This document shows positions 56,911 to 64,000 of a DNA stretch of 64,000 nt, piece by piece. Location of the stretch: assembly GCF_014269025.2 (NCBI RefSeq), contig NZ_CP077094.1, forward strand, positions 1,488,001 to 1,552,000, read 5' to 3'. Origin of the DNA: Pseudomonas promysalinigenes. GTDB taxonomy: Bacteria > Pseudomonadota > Gammaproteobacteria > Pseudomonadales > Pseudomonadaceae. Position numbers and translations under genes: made by a program. Every line of letters begins with the position of its first letter. The stretch's first letter is position 1. The notes beneath the pieces are model-generated. The model saw nothing but the letters and a program-made list of their open reading frames with translations, made no database searches and was not told the DNA's origin.

Positions 56911-57531
56911 ATGAGCAACGTTCGCAGCAAGATCTGCGGGATCACCCGTATCGAAGACGCGCTGGCCGCCGCCGAGGCGGGGGCCGATGCCATCGGTTTC
57001 GTCTTCTATGCCAAAAGCCCGCGTGCGGTGGACGTCCGCCAGGCTCGCGCGATCATCGCTCAGCTGCCTGCTTTCGTAACTACCGTGGGCTTGTTCGTCA
57101 ACGCCTCGCGCTGTGAGCTGAATGAGATTCTCGAGGTGGTGCCGCTGGACCTGCTACAGTTCCACGGCGACGAAACACCGGCCGACTGCGAGGGCTATCA
57201 CCGCCCTTGGATCAAAGCGCTGCGGGTGCGCCCTGGTGATGACCTGGAAGCGGCCTGCCAGCACTATGCCGGCGCCCGTGGCATTCTTCTGGACACCTAC
57301 GTGGCCGGTGTACCTGGTGGTACCGGCGAGGCCTTCGACTGGTCGCTGGTGCCGGCACGCCTGAGCAAGCCGGTCATCCTCGCCGGTGGATTGTCGGCTG
57401 AAAACGTGGCTCAGGCCATTGCCCAGGTGCGGCCGTATGCGGTGGATGTCAGCGGCGGTGTGGAATATGCCAAAGGCATCAAAGATGCAGCGAAGATCGA
57501 AGCCTTCATGCGTGCGGTGAAGCAGGCGTGA
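56911..57531 (+). CDS. trpF: Phosphoribosylanthranilate isomerase
   Basis: TIM-barrel enzyme of tryptophan synthesis. 206 aa. Catalytic cysteine in SKICGITR and aspartate in ILLDTYVAG, with LQFHGDE and DVSGGVE. ATG 56911 ([10 protein letters not shown]) is the family start; the frame opens at 56902. The 221 bp to accD hold no gene, only a GCCAG-CTGGC dyad near 57592-57612. Confidence 0.95.
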   Translation: MSNVRSKICGITRIEDALAAAEAGADAIGFVFYAKSPRAVDVRQARAIIAQLPAFVTTVGLFVNASRCELNEILEVVPLDLLQFHGDETPADCEGYHRPWIKALRVRPGDDLEAACQHYAGARGILLDTYVAGVPGGTGEAFDWSLVPARLSKPVILAGGLSAENVAQAIAQVRPYAVDVSGGVEYAKGIKDAAKIEAFMRAVKQA

Positions 57532-57752
57532 AGGCAGATGTGACGGCTGGCGGCGCGCCATCGTCCATAGCTTTCGCAGCCCTGCGGGGCGGCCAGCGGC
57601 ATGCCGCCTGGCAAAATGACAGATTGAAGACGGTGCGCTACGCGGGCAGCCCCTGCGGCCGGGCCGTCATCGTTTCATAGAAGAATTTGAGCTCAAGGGC
57701 AGGGCAGGCCGGCCAGTCCGGTCCCCGTCCGCCAATACTGGAGAAAGAAAGC

Positions 57753-58646
57753 ATGAGCAACTGGTTAGTCGACAAACTGATCCCTTCGATCATGCGTTCC
57801 GAGGTGAAGAAGAGCTCGGTGCCCGAAGGCCTGTGGCACAAGTGCCCGGCCTGCGAGGCCGTGCTGTATCGTCCGGAGCTGGAAAAAACCCTGGATGTCT
57901 GCCCCAAGTGCAACCATCACATGCGCATCGGCGCGCGTGCCCGTATCGACATCTTCCTCGACCCGGAAAACCGCACCGAGCTGGGTGCCGAGCTTGAGCC
58001 GGTCGATCGCCTGAAATTCCGTGACGGCAAGAAGTACAAGGACCGCCTGACCGCTGCGCAGAAGCAGACTGGCGAAAAAGACGCGTTGATCTCCATGAGC
58101 GGCACCCTGATGGGCATGCCGATCGTGGTCAGTGCGTTCGAGTTCTCGTTCATGGGTGGTTCCATGGGCGCCATCGTCGGTGAGCGTTTCGTGCGTGCCG
58201 CCAACTACGCCCTGGAAAACCGCTGCCCAATGATCTGCTTCTCTGCCTCAGGCGGTGCGCGGATGCAGGAAGCGCTGATCTCGCTGATGCAGATGGCCAA
58301 GACTTCGGCGGTACTGGCACGCCTGCGTGAAGAAGGCATTCCGTTCATCTCGGTGCTCACCGACCCGGTCTACGGCGGCGTATCGGCCAGCCTGGCCATG
58401 CTCGGTGACGTCATCGTTGGCGAGCCAAAGGCGCTGATCGGCTTCGCCGGCCCGCGGGTCATCGAGCAGACCGTGCGCGAAAAACTGCCTGAGGGCTTCC
58501 AGCGCAGCGAGTTCCTGCTTGAGCACGGCGCCATCGACCTGATCATTTCGCGTGGCGAGCTGCGCCCGCGGCTGGCTCGCCTGCTGGCGCAGATGACCGG
58601 CCAGCAAACCCCAGAGCAGGCCCGTGAGGTGGCTGCGGTCGCGTGA
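57753..58646 (+). CDS. accD: Acetyl-CoA carboxylase carboxyltransferase subunit beta
   Basis: Forms malonyl-CoA with AccA. 297 aa. N-terminal zinc module CPAC-X15-CPKC (about residues 28-50) and the crotonase-like core with [15 protein letters not shown] and [20 protein letters not shown] precedes ATG 57753; an earlier frame from 57687 is not conserved. Overlaps folC by 1 base. Confidence 0.97.
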   Translation: MSNWLVDKLIPSIMRSEVKKSSVPEGLWHKCPACEAVLYRPELEKTLDVCPKCNHHMRIGARARIDIFLDPENRTELGAELEPVDRLKFRDGKKYKDRLTAAQKQTGEKDALISMSGTLMGMPIVVSAFEFSFMGGSMGAIVGERFVRAANYALENRCPMICFSASGGARMQEALISLMQMAKTSAVLARLREEGIPFISVLTDPVYGGVSASLAMLGDVIVGEPKALIGFAGPRVIEQTVREKLPEGFQRSEFLLEHGAIDLIISRGELRPRLARLLAQMTGQQTPEQAREVAAVA

Positions 58647-59932
58647 TGACACAACGATCCCTGGGCGAGTGGCTCGCCTACCTCGAGCAGTTGCACCCTT
58701 CGGCCATCGACATGGGCCTTGAGCGGTCGCAGAAGGTGCTTGCCCGGCTGGCGCTGGGCAAACTGGCGCCTCGAGTCATCACCGTCACGGGCACCAACGG
58801 CAAGGGCTCGACCTGTGCCTTCGTGGCCTCGTTGTTGCGCGCCCAGGGCCTGAAAGTGGGCGTGTATAGCTCGCCCCATCTTCTGCGCTACAACGAACGG
58901 GTGCTGATCGATGGCCATCAAGCCAGTGATGAGCGCCTGTGCCAGGCCTTTGCCGCTGTCGAAGCGGCGCGAGGCGAAATTTCCTTGACCTACTTCGAGA
59001 TGGGCACGCTGGCTGCGTTCTGGTTGTTCTACCAGTCGCAGCTCGATGCTGTGGTACTGGAGGTAGGCCTTGGCGGTCGTCTGGACACCGTGAACGTGGT
59101 GGATGCAGACCTGGCGTTGGTGACCAGCATCGGCGTTGACCATGTCGATTACCTGGGCGATACCCGCGAACTGGTGGCCTTCGAGAAGGCCGGCATCTTC
59201 CGTGCTGGCAAGCCTGCACTGTGCGGCGATCTGGACCCACCACAGCCACTGCTGGACAAAGCCGCCGAACTGGCCGCGCCGCTTTTCCTGCGTGGCCGTG
59301 ATTTTGATCTGGTCAGCACCAACGATGCTTGGAGCTGGCGCGGCGTGGCCGCGGACGGCCAAGCGGTAGAGCTGCAGGGCATGCCGCTGCTCGACCTGCC
59401 CATGGAAAACGCAGCCCTGGCGCTGCAGGCGTTTGTGTTGATGGGGTTGCCTTGGGATGCAGGGCAAATTCGCCAGGCATTGCTCGATACTCGCATCACC
59501 GGTCGCCTCGATCGTCGTCAGCTGACCTGGCAGGGCAAGTCGGTCGAGTTGCTGCTCGATGTGGGTCACAATCCCCACGCGGCACAGTATTTGGCTCGGC
59601 GCTTGGCGTTGCGCCCTCTGGCAGGTCGACGGCTGGCGGTGTTCGGCCTGCTAGCCGACAAGGATCTGGAGGGTGTGGTCGCTGCGCTGCACGGGCTCGT
59701 CGACGACTGGGCGGTTGCGCCATTGCACTCGCCCCGCAGCCGCCCCGCAGCCGAATTGGCCACGGCACTGGCGAACCACGGCGCAGTGGTGAAGTCTTAC
59801 GCCAGTGTCGACGCTGCCCTCGAAGGGCAATGCGCGCAGGCAACAGCAGATGACCAGATTCTGCTGTTCGGTTCGTTTTTCTGTGTCGCCGAGGCTCTGG
59901 AGTGGCTGGAGCGGCAGGCCCTGGAGGGGTGA
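58646..59932 (+). CDS. folC: Dihydrofolate/folylpolyglutamate synthase
   Basis: Adds glutamate to folates and makes dihydrofolate. 428 aa. ATP motif VTGTNGKGSTCAF near residues 45-57, YSSPHLLRYNERVLI, and GLGGRLDTVNVVD. ATG 58646 shares a base with the accD stop; the GTG one codon earlier is an alternative. Confidence 0.95.
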   Translation: MTQRSLGEWLAYLEQLHPSAIDMGLERSQKVLARLALGKLAPRVITVTGTNGKGSTCAFVASLLRAQGLKVGVYSSPHLLRYNERVLIDGHQASDERLCQAFAAVEAARGEISLTYFEMGTLAAFWLFYQSQLDAVVLEVGLGGRLDTVNVVDADLALVTSIGVDHVDYLGDTRELVAFEKAGIFRAGKPALCGDLDPPQPLLDKAAELAAPLFLRGRDFDLVSTNDAWSWRGVAADGQAVELQGMPLLDLPMENAALALQAFVLMGLPWDAGQIRQALLDTRITGRLDRRQLTWQGKSVELLLDVGHNPHAAQYLARRLALRPLAGRRLAVFGLLADKDLEGVVAALHGLVDDWAVAPLHSPRSRPAAELATALANHGAVVKSYASVDAALEGQCAQATADDQILLFGSFFCVAEALEWLERQALEG

Positions 59933-59936
59933 TTAG

Positions 59937-60611
59937 ATGGCAGTGCTGGACAAAGGGATGAAGCAGCGCATGGTGGGTGCTTTGGTGCTGGTGGCCCTGG
60001 CAGTGATCTTTCTGCCGATGTTGTTCACTCGCCAGGACGAGATGCGCCAGGTGCATGTCGAGGCCCCCCAAGCCCCTGCGATGCCGGCTCTGCCTGAGGT
60101 CAAGGTCGACCCGGTGACCGTGCCCGAGCCGCAGCCGTTGGCAGAGGAGCCCGAGCAGCCGCCCGTGGTGGTCAATGAGTCCAGCGCACCAGTCAAGACG
60201 CCAAGCCAGCCCATCACGCCATCGCCGCAGACTCAGCCTCAAGCCCAGGCCCAGGCCCAGGCCCAGGCCCAGGCCAAGCCACAGGTCGCTGCGCCGACCC
60301 CTGCGACCGCTGCCAAGTCAACTGCGCCGGTCGCGACGGCGCCTGCAGCGTCGAAAATCGACGTCAATGGCTTGCCGGTGAGCTGGTCGATTCAGTTAGC
60401 CAGCCTGTCCAACCGGGCCGGCGCGGAAAACCTGCAGAAAACCTTGCGCAGCCAGGGTTACAACGCCTACATCCGCTCGGCAGGTGGCATGAACCGGGTA
60501 TATGTCGGGCCATTGATCGAACGTGCCGAAGCGGACAAGCTGCGTGAGGCGATCAATCGCCAGCATAAGCTCAACGGTTTCGTAGTGCGTTTCCAGCCCG
60601 AAAAAGGCTGA
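59937..60611 (+). CDS. dedD: SPOR-domain cell-division protein (DedD-like)
   Basis: Divisome accessory protein that binds denuded glycan at the septum. 224 aa: short cytoplasmic tail, one membrane segment (MVGALVLVALAVIFLPMLF), a Pro/Ala/Gln linker with a run of AQ repeats, and a C-terminal SPOR domain from WSIQLASLSNRAGAENLQ to VVRFQPEKG. GGAGGGG precedes the ATG. Four bp after folC. Confidence 0.92.
   Translation: MAVLDKGMKQRMVGALVLVALAVIFLPMLFTRQDEMRQVHVEAPQAPAMPALPEVKVDPVTVPEPQPLAEEPEQPPVVVNESSAPVKTPSQPITPSPQTQPQAQAQAQAQAQAKPQVAAPTPATAAKSTAPVATAPAASKIDVNGLPVSWSIQLASLSNRAGAENLQKTLRSQGYNAYIRSAGGMNRVYVGPLIERAEADKLREAINRQHKLNGFVVRFQPEKG
60239..60276 (+). repeat. Hexamer repeat (CCCAGG) coding for Ala-Gln in dedD
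   Basis: About six copies of a 6-bp unit giving (AQ)n in the linker. A likely slippage site where copy number may differ between strains without a frameshift. Confidence 0.8.
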
Positions 60612-60662
60612 CAAGACGGCGGCCTTGGCGGCGGCGGACCCACCCGTCAATGGGCGCTACAG

Positions 60663-60685
60663 ACGCCCGTTCGCTCGGGCGTTTT
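60663..60685 (+). terminator. Terminator of dedD
   Basis: ACGCCCG-TTCGCT-CGGGCGT followed by TTT; 52 bases after the dedD stop. Confidence 0.7.
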
Positions 60686-60791
60686 CGCCAGGGTTCGAGT
60701 AACACCCAAGGCCTTGTGCAGGGCAGGCCAAAAGCGAAAAACCTGACCCAGGGATCCACCTGACATTCCGCTTACTACCGGCCTTTGGCTC

Positions 60792-60800
60792 TGGTAAAAT
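60792..60800 (+). promoter_or_regulatory. Extended -10 promoter of cvpA-purF
   Basis: TGGTAAAAT: TG plus one base before the -10 TAAAAT (60795-60800). The -35 (TTACTA, 60772) is poor, as is usual for extended -10 promoters. A PurR-type site was not found. Confidence 0.45.
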
Positions 60801-60830
60801 GCGCCGCCTCAAACGTCTTTAGGCAGCACC

Positions 60831-61388
60831 GTGGCCTTTACCCTGGTTGATTGGGCGATCATCGCGATCATCGCCGTCTCCACACTGATCAGTCTCAAGC
60901 GTGGCTTCGTCAAGGAGGCCCTGTCCCTGCTCATCTGGATCGTTGCAGGTGCGGTGGCGTGGATGTTCGGCGGGTCCCTTTCGGTGTACCTTGAGAGCTA
61001 CATTCAGACGCCGTCCATGCGCACCATTGCCGGCTGCGCCATTCTTTTCGTCGCCACCCTGCTGGTGGGGGCCATGCTCAACTTCCTGATTGGCGAGTTG
61101 ATCCGAGTGACTGGGCTGTCCGGGACCGATCGGTTTCTGGGTATGGCCTTTGGCGCCGCCCGCGGCGCCTTGCTGGTGGTGGTGGCAGTCGGCCTGCTCA
61201 GCCTGGGGCCGGTGCAGCAGGACGCGTGGTGGCAGGAATCACGCCTGATACCACAGTTTCTATTAATCGCCGACTGGTCGAAAAACCTGATTCTGGGTTT
61301 CACCAGTCAGTGGTCTTCCAGTGGGGTGATCAGCGCTCCGGCTGATCTTCCATTCAAGGAGCAGTTGCTCGGGCCGGCAAAGCCCTGA
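60831..61388 (+). CDS. cvpA: CvpA-family membrane protein
   Basis: Inner-membrane protein with four segments, 185 aa; needed in E. coli for colicin V production and linked to envelope stress. It begins at GTG 60831 (MAFTLVDWAIIAIIAVSTLISLK); LKRGFVKEALSL is the family signature. Precedes purF by 42 bp, a pair kept across many bacteria. Confidence 0.93.
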   Translation: MAFTLVDWAIIAIIAVSTLISLKRGFVKEALSLLIWIVAGAVAWMFGGSLSVYLESYIQTPSMRTIAGCAILFVATLLVGAMLNFLIGELIRVTGLSGTDRFLGMAFGAARGALLVVVAVGLLSLGPVQQDAWWQESRLIPQFLLIADWSKNLILGFTSQWSSSGVISAPADLPFKEQLLGPAKP

Positions 61389-61430
61389 GCGCTGTTCGTT
61401 CAAGTTTCATCAAAGTAGGGGTTGCGTCGC

Positions 61431-62936
61431 ATGTGTGGCATCGTCGGTATCGTCGGTAAGTCGAACGTCAATCAGGCGCTGTATGACGCGCTTACGGTCC
61501 TTCAGCACCGCGGCCAGGACGCTGCCGGTATCGTGACCAGCCACGACGGCCGGTTGTTCCTGCGCAAGGATAATGGCCTGGTGCGCGATGTTTTCCAGCA
61601 GCGCCACATGCAGCGCCTGGTCGGTAACATCGGGATCGGCCACGTGCGCTACCCGACTGCGGGCAGCTCGACCTCGGCCGAGGCTCAGCCGTTCTACGTC
61701 AACTCGCCATACGGCATCACCCTGGCGCACAACGGCAACTTGACCAATGTCGAGCAGTTGGCCAAAGAGATCTACGAATCGGATCTGCGCCACGTCAATA
61801 CCAATTCCGATTCGGAAGTGCTGCTGAACGTGTTCGCCCATGAGCTGGCCGTGCGTGGCAAGCTGCAACCGACCGAAGAAGACGTGTTCGCCGCCGTTTC
61901 CCACGTTCACAGCCGCTGCGTGGGCGGTTACGCGGTGGTGGCGATGATCACCGGCTACGGCATCGTCGGCTTCCGTGACCCGAACGGCATCCGCCCGGTG
62001 GTGTTCGGCCAGCGCCACACCGACGAAGGTGTGGAATACATGATCGCCTCCGAAAGCGTTGCCCTGGACGTGCTCGGCTTCACCCTGATCCGCGACCTGG
62101 CGCCCGGAGAAGCGGTGTACATCACCGAGGAAGGCCAGCTTTACACCAAGCAGTGCGCCGAAGCGCCGAAACTGCAGCCGTGCATCTTCGAGCACGTCTA
62201 CCTGGCCCGGCCAGACTCGATCATCGACGGTATTTCGGTATACAAGGCGCGTCTGCGCATGGGTGAAAAGCTCGCTGACAAGATCATGCGCGAGCGCCCT
62301 GACCATGATATCGACGTGGTCATCCCCATTCCGGACACCAGCCGTACAGCTGCGCTGGAACTGGCCAACCGTCTGGGCGTGAAGTTCCGCGAAGGCTTCG
62401 TCAAGAACCGTTACATCGGCCGTACCTTCATCATGCCTGGCCAGGCCGCGCGCAAGAAATCCGTGCGTCAGAAGCTCAATGCCATCGAGCTGGAGTTCCG
62501 CGGCAAGAATGTGATGCTGGTGGACGATTCGATCGTGCGTGGCACCACCTGCAAGCAGATCATCCAGATGGCCCGCGAAGCCGGTGCCAAGAACGTCTAC
62601 TTCTGCTCCGCAGCGCCTGCGGTGCGTTACCCCAACGTCTACGGCATCGATATGCCGAGTGTTCATGAGCTGATCGCCCACAACCGGACCACCGAGCAGG
62701 TGGGCGAACTGATCGGCGCCGACTGGCTGATCTATCAGGACCTGCCGGACCTGATAGATTCGGTTGGCGGCGGCAAGATCAAGATCGATCAATTCGATTG
62801 CGCGGTGTTCAACGGTGAATACGTCACCGGCGACATCGACGAAGCCTATCTCGACCGCATCGAGCAGGCCCGTAACGACATGGCCAAGGTCAAGAACCAG
62901 GCCGTCAGCGCGATCATCGACCTCTACAACAACTGA
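61431..62936 (+). CDS. purF: Amidophosphoribosyltransferase
   Basis: First step of purine synthesis: PRPP plus glutamine to phosphoribosylamine. 501 aa. The N-terminal nucleophile is the cysteine after Met (MCGIVGIVG); the PRPP motif is [17 protein letters not shown] near 360-376, and [14 protein letters not shown] lies in the glutaminase domain. ATG 61431 is fixed by this cysteine; the TTG at 61422 must be rejected. Confidence 0.97.
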   Translation: MCGIVGIVGKSNVNQALYDALTVLQHRGQDAAGIVTSHDGRLFLRKDNGLVRDVFQQRHMQRLVGNIGIGHVRYPTAGSSTSAEAQPFYVNSPYGITLAHNGNLTNVEQLAKEIYESDLRHVNTNSDSEVLLNVFAHELAVRGKLQPTEEDVFAAVSHVHSRCVGGYAVVAMITGYGIVGFRDPNGIRPVVFGQRHTDEGVEYMIASESVALDVLGFTLIRDLAPGEAVYITEEGQLYTKQCAEAPKLQPCIFEHVYLARPDSIIDGISVYKARLRMGEKLADKIMRERPDHDIDVVIPIPDTSRTAALELANRLGVKFREGFVKNRYIGRTFIMPGQAARKKSVRQKLNAIELEFRGKNVMLVDDSIVRGTTCKQIIQMAREAGAKNVYFCSAAPAVRYPNVYGIDMPSVHELIAHNRTTEQVGELIGADWLIYQDLPDLIDSVGGGKIKIDQFDCAVFNGEYVTGDIDEAYLDRIEQARNDMAKVKNQAVSAIIDLYNN

Positions 62937-62951
62937 TTGGGGAGCGACGGC

Positions 62952-64000
62952 ATGACAGATCAATGGGATGCCGGGCGACTGGACAGTGACCTCGAGGGTG
63001 TCGGCTTCGACACCCTGGCGGTGCGCGCCGGTCAGAACCGTACACCGGAAGCCGAGCACAGCGAAGCGCTGTTCCTGACTTCCAGCTATGTATTTCGCAC
63101 GGCCGCCGATGCTGCTGCGCGTTTTGCCGGCGAAACGCCGGGCAATGTCTACTCGCGCTACACAAACCCGTCGGTGCGCGCTTTCGAGGAGCGCTTGGCT
63201 GCGATGGAAGGTGCCGAGCAGGCGGTGGCGACTTCCACCGGCATGGCTGCACTGCTTGCCGTAGTCATGTCGCTCTGCAGTGCTGGCGATCATGTGCTGG
63301 TTTCCCAGAGCGTGTTCGGCTCGACCATTAGCCTGTTCGAGAAGTACTTCAAGCGCTTCGGCTTGCAGGTTGATTACGTGCCGCTGGTCGACCTGGCTGG
63401 TTGGGAAAAGGCCATCAAGGGCAATACCAAGCTGCTGATCGTCGAGTCGCCTTCCAACCCCTTGGCTGAACTGGTCGACATCAGCGCCTTGGCCGAAATT
63501 GCCCATGCCCACGGCGCCATGCTGGTGGTGGACAACTGCTTCAGCACGCCGGCGTTGCAGCAGCCGCTCAAGCTCGGTGCCGACATCGTGTTCCACTCGG
63601 CCACCAAGTTCATCGATGGCCAGGGCCGTTGCATGGGCGGGGCGGTAGCTGGCCGTGCCGAGCAGATGAAAGAAGTGGTGGGCTTTTTGCGCACCGCCGG
63701 GCCGACGCTTAGCCCGTTCAACGCATGGATCTTCACCAAGGGCCTGGAAACCCTCAAGCTGCGCATGCGCGCGCACTGCGAGAGCGCCCAGCGCCTGGCA
63801 GAGTGGCTGGAACAACAGGATGGCGTGGAAAAGGTGCATTACGCCGGCCTGCCGAGCCACCCGCAGCACGCGTTGGCCAAGCGCCAGATGAGCGGCTTCG
63901 GCGCGGTGGTCAGCTTCGAGGTCAAAGGTGGCAAAGAGGGCGCCTGGCGCTTCATCGATGCGACCCGAGTGATTTCGATCACCACCAACCTAGGCGACAG
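62952..64000 (+). CDS. metZ: O-succinylhomoserine sulfhydrylase, 5' part
   Basis: PLP enzyme that makes homocysteine directly from O-succinylhomoserine and sulphide. The frame starts at ATG 62952 after GGGGAG and is still open at the window end (about 349 codons). PLP lysine in HSATKFIDGQGRCMGG near residue 220, SRYTNPSVRAFEERLA and ESPSNPLAELVD are Cys/Met-metabolism family motifs. Placement after purF is the standard Pseudomonas metZ locus. Confidence 0.95.
   Translation, partial: MTDQWDAGRLDSDLEGVGFDTLAVRAGQNRTPEAEHSEALFLTSSYVFRTAADAAARFAGETPGNVYSRYTNPSVRAFEERLAAMEGAEQAVATSTGMAALLAVVMSLCSAGDHVLVSQSVFGSTISLFEKYFKRFGLQVDYVPLVDLAGWEKAIKGNTKLLIVESPSNPLAELVDISALAEIAHAHGAMLVVDNCFSTPALQQPLKLGADIVFHSATKFIDGQGRCMGGAVAGRAEQMKEVVGFLRTAGPTLSPFNAWIFTKGLETLKLRMRAHCESAQRLAEWLEQQDGVEKVHYAGLPSHPQHALAKRQMSGFGAVVSFEVKGGKEGAWRFIDATRVISITTNLGD

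Noticed and set aside
57532..57752. Possible small gene between trpF and accD
   Set aside because: No frame has a start with ribosome site plus protein-like codon use; only a weak dyad is visible.
61410..63869. 819-codon open frame on the minus strand
   Set aside because: Antisense shadow of purF and metZ, both of which have full catalytic motifs.

Overview
This window is a stretch of core chromosome from a fluorescent Pseudomonas, most likely of the P. putida group. The case rests on gene order (lpxK-kdsB-murB-rne-rluC, yceD-rpmF-plsX-fabDG-acpP-fabF-pabC-mltG-tmk-holB, leuCD-leuB-asd-fimV-truA-trpF-accD-folC-dedD-cvpA-purF-metZ), on GC-rich codon use, on REP palindromes of the P. putida kind, and on an sRNA that matches RgsA in place, size and promoter. 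I could not run any search; names come from motifs, lengths and remembered synteny.

Layout. 1-8.2 kb: end of an ABC-2 exporter permease, a DUF2062 membrane protein, comEC, then the close-packed run exbB-exbD-lpxK-trm112-kdsB-lmwPTP-murB (envelope energisation, lipid A, CMP-Kdo, peptidoglycan precursor). 8.4-12.5 kb: rne in reverse with REER repeats in its scaffold and a predicted leader of about 735 nt, divergent from rluC. 12.5-15.9 kb: rluC, a HAD phosphatase, an S49 peptidase, and yceF (Maf) in reverse. 15.9-24.9 kb: the fatty-acid and phospholipid block yceD-rpmF-plsX-fabD-fabG-acpP-fabF-pabC-mltG-tmk-holB. The yceD promoter places its start codon almost at the transcript 5' end. 25-29.2 kb: tatD, a reverse-strand sRNA (RgsA), a TetR regulator, a MoaA-type radical SAM protein, a DUF4823 lipoprotein and a DUF1285 protein. 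29.2-37.4 kb: tRNA-Asn, an aromatic aminotransferase, uvrB with a LexA-like box, an emrAB-type efflux pair, gltX. 37.5-38.4 kb: six tRNA genes as three Ala(GGC)-Glu(TTC) pairs behind one strong promoter. 38.5-42.1 kb: a TetR gene whose promoter lies inside a perfect palindrome, a hydrolase, a thioesterase, dusC, a REP pair and an Hsp20 gene with a sigma-32 promoter and a ROSE-like RNA thermometer. 42.2-46.5 kb: a five-PAS GGDEF/EAL protein and a LysR regulator in reverse. 46.5-64 kb: leucine genes, two asd-like genes (the second lacks key catalytic residues), fimV, truA, trpF, accD, folC, dedD, cvpA, purF and the start of metZ, which leaves the window.

No prophage, insertion sequence, CRISPR array or obvious foreign island is visible, and I see no clearly new multi-gene system. 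The most rewarding signals are regulatory: the leaderless yceD candidate, the long rne leader, RgsA, the ROSE element, the TetR palindrome and the duplicated tRNA module with its own terminator. The absence of pilZ between holB and tatD and the degenerate second Asd are the most notable gene-content points.
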